Source of the DNA: Cellulomonas humilata
GTDB lineage: Bacteria; Actinomycetota; Actinomycetes; Actinomycetales; Cellulomonadaceae
DNA length: 64,000 bases
Reading direction: 5' to 3'
Assembly (NCBI RefSeq): GCF_013359775.1
Contig: NZ_JABMCI010000063.1
Coordinates: forward strand, 1-64,000
Shown here: in pieces, positions 50,282 through 60,794 of the stretch
How the letters are laid out: every line of letters begins with the position of its first letter
Numbering within the stretch: position 1 is the stretch's first letter
Notes under the pieces: generated by a model
The model's database searches: none
Told to the model about the DNA's origin: nothing
Seen by the model: only the letters and a program-made list of their open reading frames with translations
Position numbers and translations under genes: made by a program

Positions 50282-52294
50282 GTGCCCGAGCTCATCACCC
50301 TCACCGTCGACGGGATCGCGACCACGGTGGAGCCGGGGACGACGGGTACGGACCTGTACGCGGCCCGCCGCGACGTCGTCGTCGTCCGCGTGGACGGCGA
50401 GCTGCGCGACCTGCACCTCCCGCTGGCCGGCGGATCGGTCGTCGAGGCCGTGACCATCGAGGAGCCGGACGGTCTCGCGGTGCTGCGGCACTCGGCCGCG
50501 CACGTGCTGGCGCAGGCCGTGCAAGAGGTCAACCCGAAGGCGCGGCTCGGCATCGGCCCGCCGATCACCGACGGCTTCTACTACGACTTCGACGTGGACG
50601 TCCCGTTCACGCCGGAGGACCTCAAGGCGATCGAGAAGGTCATGGGCCGGATCGTCAAGGAGGGCCAGACCTTCCGGCGGTGGGACGTCACCGAGCAGGA
50701 GGCGCGCGCCGAGCTGCGCGACGAGCCGTACAAGCTGGAGCTCATCGGCCTCAAGGGCGATCCGACGGCTGCCGACGGTGCGTCCGTCGAGGTCGGCCTC
50801 GGCGGCCTGAGCATCTACCAGAACGTGCGTGGTGCCGGCCGTGAGAGCGAGGCGGTCGTCTGGCAGGACCTGTGCCGCGGGCCGCACGTCCCGAGCACCC
50901 GCCTGCTGGGCAACGGCTTCCAGCTGACCCGCTCGGCGGCCGCGTACTGGCGCGGGTCCGAGAAGAACCCGCAGCTCCAGCGCGTCTACGGCACCGCCTG
51001 GCCCACCAAGGACGAGCTGCGTGCCTACCTCGAGCGCATCGCCGAGGCCGAGCGTCGCGACCACCGCAAGCTGGGCAACGAGCTCGACCTGTTCTCCTTC
51101 CCCGAGGAGATCGGCTCCGGGCTGGCCGTGTTCCACCCCAAGGGCGGCATCATCCGCATGGAGATGGAGCACTACTCCCGCAAGCGGCACGTGGAGGCGG
51201 GCTACTCGTTCGTCAACACCCCGCACATCACCAAGGAGCAGCTGTTCCAGATCTCGGGGCACCTCGACTGGTACTCCGAGGGCATGTACCCGCCGATGAC
51301 CCTGGACGAGGAGCGCGACGCCGAGGGCAACATCCGCAAGCAGGGCCAGAACTACTACCTCAAGCCCATGAACTGCCCGATGCACAACCTGATCTTCGCG
51401 GCGCGCGGGCGCTCGTACCGGGAGCTGCCGCTGCGGCTCTTCGAGTTCGGCACCGTCTACCGCTACGAGAAGTCTGGTGTGGTGCACGGCATGACTCGCG
51501 CGCGCGGGTTCACGCAGGACGACGCGCACATCTACTGCACCCGCGAGCAGATGAAGGACGAGCTGAGCAGCCTGCTGACCTTCGTCCTCGACCTGCTCAA
51601 GGACTACGGGCTGAACGACTTCTACCTGGAGCTCTCGACCAAGAACCCGGAGAAGTCGGTCGGCTCCGACGTCGTCTGGGAGGAGGCCACCGAGACGCTG
51701 CGCCAGGTGGCCGAGGCGTCCGGGCTCGACCTGGTCCCGGACCCGGGCGGCGCCGCGTTCTACGGCCCCAAGATCTCCGTGCAGGCCAAGGACGCCCTGG
51801 GCCGCACCTGGCAGATGTCGACCATCCAGCTGGACTTCAACCTGCCGGAGCGGTTCGAGCTCGAGTACACCGCGTCCGACGGCACCCGCCAGCGGCCCGT
51901 GATGATCCACCGCGCGCTGTTCGGGTCGATCGAGCGGTTCTTCGCGGTGCTCACCGAGCACTACGCCGGGGCGTTCCCCGCGTGGCTGGCGCCCGTGCAG
52001 GTGCTCGCCGTGCCGGTCGCCGAGCCGTTCGAGGGGTACCTCGACGACGTGGTGCGCCAGCTGCGGGCGCAGGGGATCCGGGCCGAGGTGGACCGTTCCG
52101 ACGACCGGTTCGGCAAGAAGATCCGCAACGCCAGCACGCAGAAGATCCCGTTCGTGCTCATCGCCGGCGGCGAGGACGCCGAGGCCGGGGCGGTGTCGTT
52201 CCGGTACCGCGACGGACGTCAGGACAACGGTGTGCCCGTGGCCGAGGCGATCGAGCGGATCGTCACGGCGGTGCGTGACCGCGTGCAGGTCTGA
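50282..52294 (+). CDS. thrS: Threonyl-tRNA synthetase
   Basis: The 670-residue protein has a TGS domain at the N-terminus, the editing-domain [14 protein letters not shown] motif, and a class II core: [29 protein letters not shown] (motif 2), [10 protein letters not shown], and [17 protein letters not shown] (motif 3). Zn ligands Cys, His and His are in place. An anticodon-binding domain ends it. The GTG at 50282 has AAGGAGG eight bases ahead. It heads the conserved run to pimA. Confidence 0.97.
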   Translation: MPELITLTVDGIATTVEPGTTGTDLYAARRDVVVVRVDGELRDLHLPLAGGSVVEAVTIEEPDGLAVLRHSAAHVLAQAVQEVNPKARLGIGPPITDGFYYDFDVDVPFTPEDLKAIEKVMGRIVKEGQTFRRWDVTEQEARAELRDEPYKLELIGLKGDPTAADGASVEVGLGGLSIYQNVRGAGRESEAVVWQDLCRGPHVPSTRLLGNGFQLTRSAAAYWRGSEKNPQLQRVYGTAWPTKDELRAYLERIAEAERRDHRKLGNELDLFSFPEEIGSGLAVFHPKGGIIRMEMEHYSRKRHVEAGYSFVNTPHITKEQLFQISGHLDWYSEGMYPPMTLDEERDAEGNIRKQGQNYYLKPMNCPMHNLIFAARGRSYRELPLRLFEFGTVYRYEKSGVVHGMTRARGFTQDDAHIYCTREQMKDELSSLLTFVLDLLKDYGLNDFYLELSTKNPEKSVGSDVVWEEATETLRQVAEASGLDLVPDPGGAAFYGPKISVQAKDALGRTWQMSTIQLDFNLPERFELEYTASDGTRQRPVMIHRALFGSIERFFAVLTEHYAGAFPAWLAPVQVLAVPVAEPFEGYLDDVVRQLRAQGIRAEVDRSDDRFGKKIRNASTQKIPFVLIAGGEDAEAGAVSFRYRDGRQDNGVPVAEAIERIVTAVRDRVQV

Positions 52295-52297
52295 GTC

Positions 52298-52858
52298 GTG
52301 CACGACGACGCCGAGCCCGCTGACCACTTCGCCGGCGTGCCGGACGGCTTCGAGCGGCTGTGGACCCCGCACCGCATGGCGTACCTCGGGGGCCAGGACA
52401 AGCCGACCGACCGCGAGGCCGGCCAGGGGTGCCCGTTCTGCCGCATCCCGACGCTCTCCGACGAGGACGGCCTCATCGTCGCGCGCGGGACGGTCGCCTA
52501 CGTGGTGCTCAACCTCTACCCGTACAACTCCGGCCACCTGCTCGTCTGCCCGTACCGGCACGTCGCCGACTACACCGAGCTGACCGAGCCGGAGGTGGCC
52601 GACGTCGCGTCGCTCACCCGGACGGCGATGGGTGTCGTGCGCGAGGTGTCGGCACCGCAGGGCTTCAACGTGGGCATGAACCAGGGCGACGTCGCCGGCG
52701 CCGGGATCGCAGCCCATCTCCACCAGCACCTGGTGCCCCGGTGGGGTGGGGACTCCAACTTCCTGCCGATCGTCGGCCGCAGCCGTGCGCTGCCCGAGCT
52801 GCTCGGCGACACGCGGGCACGGCTGGCGGCCGCCTGGCCGACCGCATCGAAGGGATGA
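52298..52858 (+). CDS. HIT-domain hydrolase/phosphorylase
   Basis: The 186-residue protein has CPFCRIP, NLYPYNSGHLLVCPYRHV and the His triad HLHQHLVPRW. Members act on nucleotide phosphates such as Ap4A. It lies three bases after thrS; the thrS-HIT-pgsA order is conserved in actinobacteria. The start GTG (52298) has no clear ribosome site, which suggests coupling to thrS. Confidence 0.93.
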   Translation: MHDDAEPADHFAGVPDGFERLWTPHRMAYLGGQDKPTDREAGQGCPFCRIPTLSDEDGLIVARGTVAYVVLNLYPYNSGHLLVCPYRHVADYTELTEPEVADVASLTRTAMGVVREVSAPQGFNVGMNQGDVAGAGIAAHLHQHLVPRWGGDSNFLPIVGRSRALPELLGDTRARLAAAWPTASKG

Positions 52859-52865
52859 TCGGCAC

Positions 52866-53480
52866 GTGCTGAACGGACTGCGCGGTGCCATGACGCGCTT
52901 CTTCACCCCGGTCGCCAGGGCGCTCCTGCGGCTGGGCGTCTCACCGGACGCGGTGACCGTCGGGGGAACCCTCGTCGTGGTCGTCACCGCGTTGTGGGCG
53001 TTCCCCACCGGACACCTGCTCGTCGGCGCCCTGGTCATCGGGGTCTTCGTGCTCACCGACTCGCTCGACGGCGTGATGGCGCGACAGGCCGGCCGGTCCG
53101 GGCCGTGGGGAGCCTTCCTCGACTCGACCCTCGACCGGTTCGGCGATGGCGCGATCTTCGCCGGGCTCGTCCTGTGGTTCACCGCCGGCGGGGACGACCG
53201 GGTCACCGCGGTCCTGGCCCTCGCGTGCCTGGTGCTCGGCTCGATCGTCCCGTACGCCCGGGCGCGGGCGGAGGGTCTGGGCATGACCGCGTCCGGTGGC
53301 ATCGCGGAGCGCGCCGACCGGCTCCTGCTCGTCCTCGTGGCGACCGCGGCGGTCGGTTTCGGCGCACCCGACGTCGTCCTCACCGTCGTGCTCGCCCTGC
53401 TGGCGCTGGCGTCGGCCGTGACGGTCGTGCAGCGGATGAGCAAGGTGTACCGCCAGGCCGCGACGCAGGTGTCCGAGTGA
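52866..53480 (+). CDS. pgsA: Phosphatidylinositol phosphate synthase (CDP-alcohol phosphotransferase)
   Basis: The 204-residue membrane protein has the CDP-alcohol motif DSLDGVMARQAGRSGPWGAFLDSTLD (the DGxxAR...GxxxDxxxD pattern) near residue 65 and several TM helices. Its place before the PIM acyltransferase and pimA marks it as the phosphatidylinositol phosphate synthase of actinobacteria, not a phosphatidylglycerol enzyme (inferred from context). GTG 52866 is seven bases after the HIT stop. Confidence 0.9.
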   Translation: MLNGLRGAMTRFFTPVARALLRLGVSPDAVTVGGTLVVVVTALWAFPTGHLLVGALVIGVFVLTDSLDGVMARQAGRSGPWGAFLDSTLDRFGDGAIFAGLVLWFTAGGDDRVTAVLALACLVLGSIVPYARARAEGLGMTASGGIAERADRLLLVLVATAAVGFGAPDVVLTVVLALLALASAVTVVQRMSKVYRQAATQVSE

Positions 53481-54439
53481 AGGTGGATGTCGCCCGCGCC
53501 TACGCGTTCGCGTGGAAGGTGGCCGGCCGCCTGCCCGGGCCGGTGCTCCGCGGTCTGTGCGACCTTGCGGCGGACGGTGCGTGGCTGCGCCGCGGCGGCG
53601 GTGTCCGGCAGCTGGAGAAGAACCTCGGACGCGTGCGCCCCGAGCTGGACGCGCGTGCGTTGCGTCGGCTCAGCCGCGCCGCCATGCGCTCGTACATGCG
53701 CTACTTCGGCGAGGCGTTCGCCCTGGCGACGATGTCCCGGGAGCAGGTCGACGCGCGCGTGCGGGCCGTCGGCATGGAGAACCTGCGGGCCTTCACCGAC
53801 GGGAACCAGGCCGTGGTCCTCGCCCTCGGGCACACCGGCAACTGGGACCTCGCCGGCGCCTACTGCGCGCGGGCGATCGCCCCGGTGACCACCGTCGCGG
53901 AGCGCCTCGAGCCCGAGGCGCTGTTCCAGGAGTTCGTCGCGTTCCGGGAGAGCCTCGGGATCACGATCTTCGCCCTGACGGGGGAGGGCGACGTGTTCCG
54001 TGGCCTGGTGCGCGCGGCGCGTGCGGGGGCCGGGCTCCTGCCGCTGCTCGCGGACCGAGACCTCACGTCCAAGGGCGTGGAGGTCGACCTGTTCGGGCAC
54101 CGCGCCCGCGTCGCTGCCGGCCCGGCCGCGCTGGCGATCACCACCGGTGCACCCCTGGTGACCACGGTCATCTACTACGAGCGGCTCCGCGGGGCGCAGC
54201 GCCGTGCCGCCGGGTCGCCCTGGGGCATCGTCATCCAGTTCAACAAGGCGATCCACATGCCGACGGACGTCCCGCGCGCCGACCGGGTGCGTGCGATGAC
54301 GCAGGCGTGGGTGGACGAGTTCGCCGCCGGGGTCCGACAGCGGCCGCAGGACTGGCACATGCTCCAGAAGGTCTTCGTCGACGACCTGGACCCGGAGCGC
54401 TACGCGCAGACGCTCGCCGCGCAGGGGACCCCGAGGTGA
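53477..54439 (+). CDS. patA: Phosphatidylinositol mannoside acyltransferase
   Basis: The 320-residue protein is an LPLAT (HtrB-like) acyltransferase: LALGHTGNWDLAGAY (HxxxxD), then EPEALFQEFVAFRESLGI, LPLLADRDL and a PLVTTVIYYER segment. In actinobacteria it acylates the mannose of PIM. GTG 53477 overlaps the pgsA stop. pimA follows with the same kind of overlap, so the three are one operon. Confidence 0.93.
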   Translation: MKVDVARAYAFAWKVAGRLPGPVLRGLCDLAADGAWLRRGGGVRQLEKNLGRVRPELDARALRRLSRAAMRSYMRYFGEAFALATMSREQVDARVRAVGMENLRAFTDGNQAVVLALGHTGNWDLAGAYCARAIAPVTTVAERLEPEALFQEFVAFRESLGITIFALTGEGDVFRGLVRAARAGAGLLPLLADRDLTSKGVEVDLFGHRARVAAGPAALAITTGAPLVTTVIYYERLRGAQRRAAGSPWGIVIQFNKAIHMPTDVPRADRVRAMTQAWVDEFAAGVRQRPQDWHMLQKVFVDDLDPERYAQTLAAQGTPR

Positions 54440-55662
54440 GCCCCCGCCGCGCGGAGCGCCCCCTGCGCGTGGGCATCGTCTGCCCGTACTCCTACGACGT
54501 CCCGGGTGGCGTCCAGTTCCACGTGCGGGACCTGGCCGAGGCCCTCATCGCGCGCGGCCACGAGGTGTCGGTCCTGGTGCCGGCCGACGACGAGACGCCG
54601 ATCCCGGAGTACATGACAGCCGCCGGCCGCGCGATCCCGGTCCGGTACAACGGCGCGGTCGCCCGCATGACGTTCGGGCCGGTCACCGCCGCGCGTGTCC
54701 GCAAGTGGCTCGCGGCGGGGGAGTTCGACGTGCTGCACCTGCACGAGCCGGTCACGCCCAGCCTCGGCATGCTCGCCCTGTGGATCGCGGACGGCCCGAT
54801 CGTCGCCACGTTCCACACGGCCCTGATCCGGTCGCGCCCACTCCAGATGGCCTACCCGCTGGTCCGGCAGTCGCTGGAGAAGATCTCGGCCCGGATCGCC
54901 GTGTCGGAGGACGCCCGCCGCACGCTGGTCGAGCACATGGGCGGCGACGCCGTGGTGATCCCGAACGGCGTCTATGTCGACGGGTTCGCGCAGGCGCAGC
55001 CGGATCCGCGCTGGACCGGTTCTCCGGAGCGGCCCACGATCGCGTTCCTCGGGCGTCTGGACGAGGCGCGCAAGGGCCTGCCGGTCCTGCTCGAGGCGGT
55101 CCCGCGCGTGCTCGCCGAGATCCCCGGCGCACGGTTCCTCGTCGCCGGTCGCGGCGAGACCGGACCCGACGAGGTGCGGGAGCTCCTGGGCGAGGAGGCA
55201 GCAGCGGCCGTCGAGTTCCTCGGCGGGATCTCCGACGACGAGAAGGCCAGCCTGCTCGCGTCCGTCGACGTCTACTGCGGCCCGCAGACGGGTGGTGAGA
55301 GCTTCGGCATCGTCCTGGTCGAGGCGATGAGCGCTGGTGCCACCGTCGTGGCCAGCGACCTGGGGGCGTTCTCGCGGGTGCTCGACGACGGCGAGGCCGG
55401 CGTCCTGTTCCGCACGGGGGACAGCGAGGACCTGGCACGGACCCTCGTACGCGTGCTGCGCGACCCGGAGCTGCGCGCCGCGGTCTCCGCGCACGCGCTC
55501 GAGGTGGTCCGGCAGTACGACTGGGCGACCGTCACCGACCAGGTGCTGGCCGTCTACGAGATGGTCGTCGCCGGCCGGCGCTCGCCCGTCGGCGAGGACC
55601 CGTCGTCGGTGCGCGGTGCGCGTCTCCTCGAGCTCCGCCGGGGTCGGGGTGAGTCCCGATGA
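54436..55662 (+). CDS. pimA: Phosphatidylinositol alpha-mannosyltransferase (GT4)
   Basis: The 408-residue GT-B enzyme has VGIVCPYSYDVPGGVQFHV, HLHEPVTPSLGMLAL, IPNGVYVDGF, FLGRLDEARKGLPVLLEA and GGESFGIVLVEAMSAG. It adds the first mannose to phosphatidylinositol using GDP-mannose at the inner membrane face. GTG 54436 overlaps the acyltransferase stop. Confidence 0.95.
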   Translation: MSPRRAERPLRVGIVCPYSYDVPGGVQFHVRDLAEALIARGHEVSVLVPADDETPIPEYMTAAGRAIPVRYNGAVARMTFGPVTAARVRKWLAAGEFDVLHLHEPVTPSLGMLALWIADGPIVATFHTALIRSRPLQMAYPLVRQSLEKISARIAVSEDARRTLVEHMGGDAVVIPNGVYVDGFAQAQPDPRWTGSPERPTIAFLGRLDEARKGLPVLLEAVPRVLAEIPGARFLVAGRGETGPDEVRELLGEEAAAAVEFLGGISDDEKASLLASVDVYCGPQTGGESFGIVLVEAMSAGATVVASDLGAFSRVLDDGEAGVLFRTGDSEDLARTLVRVLRDPELRAAVSAHALEVVRQYDWATVTDQVLAVYEMVVAGRRSPVGEDPSSVRGARLLELRRGRGESR

Positions 55663-56315
55663 GGTGGTCCGAGATCACGGTCTACGTCACGATCGTCGTC
55701 GCGCTCGCCCTGTGGTGGGTGTGGGTGGCGGCGTCGCGGCTGGACCGCCTGCACCGCAAGGTCGGGACGTCCCGTGCGGTGCTCGACGCGCAGCTGGTGC
55801 GGCGTGCGACGGTGGCCGCGGAGCTCGCGACCTCCGGCGTGCTCGACCCGGTGAGCTCGGTGCTCGTCGGTGAGGCGGCGTGGGCCGCCCTGTCGACCGG
55901 CACCAGCGAGCTGCCCGCCGACCTGCTCGCCCTCGTGGGTCCGGACGACGTCCCGGTGGGCGGGGCCGCCCTGCTCGCGGTGGATCGCGGGAGCATCGAG
56001 AGCGAGCTGTCGGCCACGCTGCGCGAGGCGATGGACGAGCCCGAGGAGGTGGCCGCGCTGCGTGCCGACCCGGCAGGTGACGAGCTGGTCGGGCTGCTGG
56101 CGTCCTCCTGGTACCGGGTGCAGCTGGCGCGCCGCTTCCACAACGAGGCCGTCGCCCAGACCGCCCGGGCACGGCGCGGGCCGCTGGTCCGGCTGCTGCG
56201 TCTGGCCGGGCACGCACCCGAGCCCAGCAGCTTCGAGATGGACGACGCGTGGCCCGAGAACCTGGGCCGTCCCGGAGCGCGCAGCGGCTCCGCGGAGACC
56301 ACCCCTCCGCGCTGA
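55659..56315 (+). CDS. Membrane-anchored protein of unknown function (PIM operon)
   Basis: The 218-residue protein has one N-terminal TM helix (ITVYVTIVVALALWWVWV). A helical domain follows, starting ASRLDRLHRKVGTSRAVLDAQLVRRATVA, which resembles LemA-like N-terminal coils but is not enough to assign. It ends in a disordered tail. ATG 55659 overlaps the pimA stop, so it belongs to the same operon; a homologue commonly follows pimA in related genomes. Confidence 0.75.
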   Translation: MRWSEITVYVTIVVALALWWVWVAASRLDRLHRKVGTSRAVLDAQLVRRATVAAELATSGVLDPVSSVLVGEAAWAALSTGTSELPADLLALVGPDDVPVGGAALLAVDRGSIESELSATLREAMDEPEEVAALRADPAGDELVGLLASSWYRVQLARRFHNEAVAQTARARRGPLVRLLRLAGHAPEPSSFEMDDAWPENLGRPGARSGSAETTPPR

Positions 56316-56423
56316 GACGCGCCCGGACGGGCGTCACGCACGGTCTACGATTGACCGATCAGGCCGCCGTTCCTCCGAGGAGGCGGCCGCACCCCGACCG
56401 CACCACGATCTGTGAGGCTCGAC

Positions 56424-57347
56424 GTGACCAGCGAGAACAGCCAGCCCACCACCGCGACGCACGCCGGCGTCATCGGCACCGCCCGCGTGAAGCGGGGGAT
56501 GGCCGAGATGCTCAAGGGCGGCGTCATCATGGACGTCGTCAACGCGGAGCAGGCGAAGATCGCCGAGGACGCCGGAGCGGTCGCCGTGATGGCCCTCGAG
56601 CGCGTCCCCGCCGACATTCGCGCCCAGGGCGGCGTCGCGCGGATGAGCGACCCGGACCTCATCGACGGCATCATCGAGGCCGTCTCCATCCCGGTCATGG
56701 CGAAGGCCCGGATCGGACACTTCGTCGAGGCGCAGGTGCTCCAGTCGCTCGGCGTCGACTACATCGACGAGTCCGAGGTGCTGACCCCGGCCGACTACGC
56801 GCACCACATCGACAAGTGGGCCTTCACCGTGCCCTTCGTCTGCGGAGCCACCAACCTGGGCGAGGCCCTGCGCCGCATCACCGAGGGCGCGGCCATGATC
56901 CGCTCCAAGGGCGAGGCCGGCACGGGTGACGTCTCCAACGCGACCACCCACATGCGCACGCTGCGCGACCAGATCCGTCGCCTGACCTCGCTGCCGGAGG
57001 ACGAGCTGTTCGTCGCCGCCAAGGAGCTCCAGGCGCCGTACGACCTGGTCAAGGAGGTCGCCCGGGCGGGCAAGCTCCCCGTCGTGCTCTTCACCGCGGG
57101 TGGCATCGCGACCCCGTCCGACGCGGCGATGATGATGCAGCTCGGCGCTGAGGGCGTGTTCGTCGGCTCCGGCATCTTCAAGTCGGGCAACCCGGCCGAG
57201 CGTGCCGCGGCGATCGTCAAGGCGACCACGTTCTTCGACGACCCGGACGTCATCGCCAAGGTCTCGCGCGGCCTGGGCGAGGCCATGGTCGGCATCAACG
57301 TCGAGGACGTCCCGGAGCCGCACCGCCTCGCTGAGCGCGGCTGGTGA
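56424..57347 (+). CDS. pdxS: PLP synthase subunit PdxS
   Basis: The 307-residue TIM-barrel protein has [60 protein letters not shown] and [15 protein letters not shown], with the catalytic lysines in KARIGH and the KGG region. It combines ribose-5-phosphate, glyceraldehyde-3-phosphate and ammonia from PdxT. GTG 56424 is chosen over 56412 because a GAGG precedes it. The nudix gene overlaps its stop. Confidence 0.97.
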   Translation: MTSENSQPTTATHAGVIGTARVKRGMAEMLKGGVIMDVVNAEQAKIAEDAGAVAVMALERVPADIRAQGGVARMSDPDLIDGIIEAVSIPVMAKARIGHFVEAQVLQSLGVDYIDESEVLTPADYAHHIDKWAFTVPFVCGATNLGEALRRITEGAAMIRSKGEAGTGDVSNATTHMRTLRDQIRRLTSLPEDELFVAAKELQAPYDLVKEVARAGKLPVVLFTAGGIATPSDAAMMMQLGAEGVFVGSGIFKSGNPAERAAAIVKATTFFDDPDVIAKVSRGLGEAMVGINVEDVPEPHRLAERGW

Positions 57348-57973
57348 CGCAGGACCACGCCAGGCCGGAGGCCGCGGACGACTCGTCCGCGGCCTCTGCC
57401 GTCCCTTCCCGGTCGAGCGCCGACGGCGGCGGTCCCGTGCACGCCCTCGGCACGGAGTGGCGGCGGGGCGACGACGGGCTGCTGTTCCGCGAGGCGGCCC
57501 GCGTGATCCTCCTCGACGAGGACGACCGCGTGCTCCTGATCCGCGGGCACGACGCCGACCAGCCCGACCGCAGCTGGTGGTTCACGGTCGGAGGCGGGAT
57601 CGACGACGGCGAGGACGCACTGTCGGCCGCCGTGCGGGAGGTCCGCGAGGAGACCGGCATCCTGCTCGACCCGGGGCAGGTGCTCGGTCCGGTGTTCACG
57701 CGGTCGGCGATCTTCGACTTCTACGCCGAGCACTGCCGGCAGGACGAGATCCTCTACCTCGCTCGCGTCCCCGCATCGGCGTTCGAGTCGGTCGACCGGG
57801 CCGGCTGGACGGAGCTGGAGCTCGACGTCATCGACGAGCTGCGCTGGTGGTCGCTCGACGACCTGGACCTGGTGGATCTCGAGGTGTTCCCCGACCGGCT
57901 GGTCGATCTCGTCCGGGGGCTGCTGCCGGCGTGGGACGGCGTGACGCGACACCTCGGCCTGGCGCGCGAGTAG
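57344..57973 (+). CDS. Nudix hydrolase
   Basis: The 209-residue protein has an intact nudix box, [24 protein letters not shown], near residue 85, inside [19 protein letters not shown] and FTVGGG. The N-terminal 30 residues are low-complexity. The substrate cannot be told. GTG 57344 overlaps the pdxS stop, so the two are coupled. Confidence 0.93.
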   Translation: MTQDHARPEAADDSSAASAVPSRSSADGGGPVHALGTEWRRGDDGLLFREAARVILLDEDDRVLLIRGHDADQPDRSWWFTVGGGIDDGEDALSAAVREVREETGILLDPGQVLGPVFTRSAIFDFYAEHCRQDEILYLARVPASAFESVDRAGWTELELDVIDELRWWSLDDLDLVDLEVFPDRLVDLVRGLLPAWDGVTRHLGLARE

Positions 57974-57974
57974 C

Positions 57975-59207
57975 TCAGGTGACGACGTTCCGCGTCGTCC
58001 AGGCGGGGTCGAGGTGCTCGTCGTGCCGCAGCACCTCGCGCAGCGCCCGCACGGCAGCGACGAGGTCCGCGTGGGTCAGGTACGGCGCCGCGACGCCCAG
58101 TCGCACGAGGTCCGGGGTCCGGAAGTCGCCGACCACGCCGCGAGCCGCGAGCGCCTGCACGATCCCGTAGGCGTCCGGATGGCGGAGAGCCACCTGTGAA
58201 CCGCGCCGCCGGTCGTCCTGCGGCGACGCGAAGTCGGCGTCCGGGACCACCGTGGCGATCGCGTCGCGCAGGAAACTCGTGAGCGACAACGACCGGGCGC
58301 GGACCTCCTCGATGGTCATGCCGTCGAAGGCGCGGAGGGCCGCCTCGAGCGCCAGGAGCGAGAGCATCGGGGGAGTCCCGATCCGGGCCCGCGCGACGCC
58401 GGCGGCGCCCACGTACCCCTCGGCCATCGCGAACGGCTCCGCGTGCCCGTTCCAGCCCGGCAGGACATTGACGAACGCGTCCTGGTGCCGGGCGGCGACG
58501 TAGCCGTACGCGGGGGCGCCGGGTCCGCCGTTGAGGTACTTGTAGCCGCAGCCCACCGCGAGGTCGACGTCGTGCGCGTCGAGCCCGACCGGCAGGGCGC
58601 CCGCGGAGTGGCACAGGTCCCAGACGACGAGCGCGCCGGCGTCGTGCGCGGCCGCGGTGATCCCGGGTAGGTCCAGCAGCTCCCCGGTCCGGTAGTCCAC
58701 GTGGGACAGGACGACGACGGCGACCTCCGACCCGAGACGGGCGGGGATCTCGGCCGGGGTCGCGTGCTCGACCCGCCAGCCGACCTGGGCGGCGACGCCG
58801 GCGACCACGTACTCGTCGGTGGGGAACGACCCCGGCTCCGTGAGGACGACGCCCCGGCCCGGGCGGAGCGCGGCGGCCGCGTGCAACGACTGGTGCAGCC
58901 GGACGCTGGTGGAGTCCCCGACCACCACCTGGCCGGGTGCGGCACCGATCAGCCGCCCGATCGCGTCACCCACCCGCACGGGCGCGTCCCACCAGCCGTG
59001 CGTGTTCCACGAGCCGATCAGGTCGCGGCCCCACTGCTCGCGCACCACCGACTCGATGGCCTCCGGCACGCCCACGGGCAGCGCCCCGAGGGAGTTCCCG
59101 TCGAGGTACACCACACCGTCGGGCAGCAGGAACCGGTCCCGCAGGTCCGTCTGCGCGTGCCGGGCGTCGAGCGCCGCGGCTCGCGCGTCGAGGTCGTCGA
59201 GGATCAC
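57975..59207 (-). CDS. kynU: Kynureninase
   Basis: The 410-residue PLP enzyme has YLDGNSLGALP, VVGDSTSVRLHQ, LSHVDYRTGELLDL, WDLCHSAGALPVGLD and the PLP Lys in GCGYKYLNGGPGAPAY. It splits kynurenine to anthranilate and alanine. It is inserted on the opposite strand between the two PLP-synthase genes. No other tryptophan-degradation gene is nearby. ATG 59207 directly opens the fold. Confidence 0.93.
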   Translation of the reverse strand: MILDDLDARAAALDARHAQTDLRDRFLLPDGVVYLDGNSLGALPVGVPEAIESVVREQWGRDLIGSWNTHGWWDAPVRVGDAIGRLIGAAPGQVVVGDSTSVRLHQSLHAAAALRPGRGVVLTEPGSFPTDEYVVAGVAAQVGWRVEHATPAEIPARLGSEVAVVVLSHVDYRTGELLDLPGITAAAHDAGALVVWDLCHSAGALPVGLDAHDVDLAVGCGYKYLNGGPGAPAYGYVAARHQDAFVNVLPGWNGHAEPFAMAEGYVGAAGVARARIGTPPMLSLLALEAALRAFDGMTIEEVRARSLSLTSFLRDAIATVVPDADFASPQDDRRRGSQVALRHPDAYGIVQALAARGVVGDFRTPDLVRLGVAAPYLTHADLVAAVRALREVLRHDEHLDPAWTTRNVVT

Positions 59208-59251
59208 GGCGGTGAGCCTACGGCCGTGGCCGACGCCTAGACTCGCCCGTC

Positions 59252-59851
59252 GTGACTGTGACCGTCGGAGTCCTCGCCCTCCAGGGAGACGTGCGCGAGC
59301 ACGCGCACGCCCTGTCGTCCGTAGGGGCGCAGGCCGTGCCGGTGCGTCGCCGGCGGGAGCTCGACGCGGTCGACGCCCTCGTGATCCCCGGCGGGGAGTC
59401 GACGACGATCGACAAGCTGCTGCGGGCGTTCGAGCTGTTCGAGCCGATCCAGGACCGGTTGCGCGCCGGCATGCCGGCGTACGGCTCGTGCGCCGGCATG
59501 ATCCTGCTGGCCGACCGGGTGATCGGTGGGATCGAGGGCCAGCAGACGCTCGGCGGGGTCGACGTCACCGTGCGCCGCAACGCGTTCGGGCGACAGGTGG
59601 AGTCGTTCGAGACCGACCTGTCCATCGAGGGCGTCGAGGAGCAGGTGCACGCGGTGTTCATCCGGGCACCGTGGGTCGAGGAGGTCGGGCCGGCGGCGTC
59701 GGTGCTGGCGCGCGTCGAGACGGGTCCCGCCGCCGGTAGGATCGTGGCCGTCCGCCAGGGCCCCTTGCTCGTGACCTCGTTCCACCCGGAGGTCACGGGG
59801 GACACCCGGGTGCACCAACTGTTCGTAGAGATCGTCCGCGACAACGTGTGA
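59252..59851 (+). CDS. pdxT: PLP synthase glutaminase subunit PdxT
   Basis: The 199-residue class I glutaminase has [34 protein letters not shown] (nucleophile Cys) and [10 protein letters not shown] (His/Glu). It supplies ammonia to PdxS. GTG 59252 lies nine bases after a TAGACT hexamer and has no ribosome site, so it is probably leaderless and has its own promoter, separate from pdxS. Confidence 0.96.
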   Translation: MTVTVGVLALQGDVREHAHALSSVGAQAVPVRRRRELDAVDALVIPGGESTTIDKLLRAFELFEPIQDRLRAGMPAYGSCAGMILLADRVIGGIEGQQTLGGVDVTVRRNAFGRQVESFETDLSIEGVEEQVHAVFIRAPWVEEVGPAASVLARVETGPAAGRIVAVRQGPLLVTSFHPEVTGDTRVHQLFVEIVRDNV

Positions 59852-59900
59852 GGCCCAGCAGCCGGCACAGGTCGCGGGAGACGAAGGGGTAGCTGAAGCG

Positions 59901-60656
59901 ATGTCGGGTCACTCCAAGTGGGCCACCACCAAGCACAAGAAGGCCGTGGTCGACGCCAAGCGGAGCAAGCTCTTCGCCAAGCTGATCAAGAACATCGAGG
60001 TGGCCGCGCGCACCGGCGGCGGTGACCTCGCGGGCAACCCGACCCTCTTCGACGCGGTCCAGAAGGCCAAGAAGAACTCGGTCCCGATCGACAACATCAA
60101 CCGTGCCGTCAAGCGCGGGTCCGGCCAGGAGGCCGGTGGCGCCGACTACGCGACGATCATGTACGAGGGCTACGGCTCCGGCGGCATCGCGGTCCTGGTC
60201 GAGTGCCTGACCGACAACCGCAACCGCGCCGCGTCCGACGTCCGCGTCGCGTTCACGCGCAACGGCGGCCAGATGGCTGACCCCGGCTCGGTCTCGTACC
60301 TGTTCTCCCGCAAGGGTGTCGTCATCGTGCCCAAGGAGGGCACCGACGAGGACTCCGTGGTCGAGGCGGTCCTGGACGCCGGCGGCGAAGAGGTCAACGA
60401 CATCGGCGAGGCCTTCGAGGTGCTCTCCGAGGCGACCGACCTCGTCCCCGTCCGCACGGCCCTGCAGAACGCCGGCATCGAGTACGACTCGGCCGACGTC
60501 GTGTTCTGGCCCGCCACCCAGATCGAGGTCGACGCCGAGGGTGCGCGCAAGATCCTGCGCCTCATCGACGCCCTCGAGGACTCTGACGACGTGCAGAACG
60601 TGTACGCGAACTTCGACGCCTCGGACGAGGTCATGGCGGAGCTCGAGGAGGACTGA
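59901..60656 (+). CDS. yebC: YebC/PmpR-type protein
   Basis: The 251-residue protein starts [36 protein letters not shown] and continues [28 protein letters not shown], the family signature. Members were named transcriptional regulators, and some act in translation elongation. It sits just before ruvCAB, as in most bacteria. Confidence 0.97.
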   Translation: MSGHSKWATTKHKKAVVDAKRSKLFAKLIKNIEVAARTGGGDLAGNPTLFDAVQKAKKNSVPIDNINRAVKRGSGQEAGGADYATIMYEGYGSGGIAVLVECLTDNRNRAASDVRVAFTRNGGQMADPGSVSYLFSRKGVVIVPKEGTDEDSVVEAVLDAGGEEVNDIGEAFEVLSEATDLVPVRTALQNAGIEYDSADVVFWPATQIEVDAEGARKILRLIDALEDSDDVQNVYANFDASDEVMAELEED

Positions 60657-60794
60657 GCCGGAGCGCAGCGGAGGTCGAGGGGCGCGGAGCGTCACTCGGC
60701 CGCAGTGGAGCGCAGGCTCAGGCCGACCACCTACTCCGAGGACTGACCTGCGCGCCTCCCGGTCGGCCGCCCGATGGGTTGCGACCATGACGGC

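Noticed and set aside
50123..54358. A 1411-residue open frame antisense to thrS, HIT, pgsA and patA
   Set aside because: It spans four well-conserved genes on the other strand and has no motif of its own.
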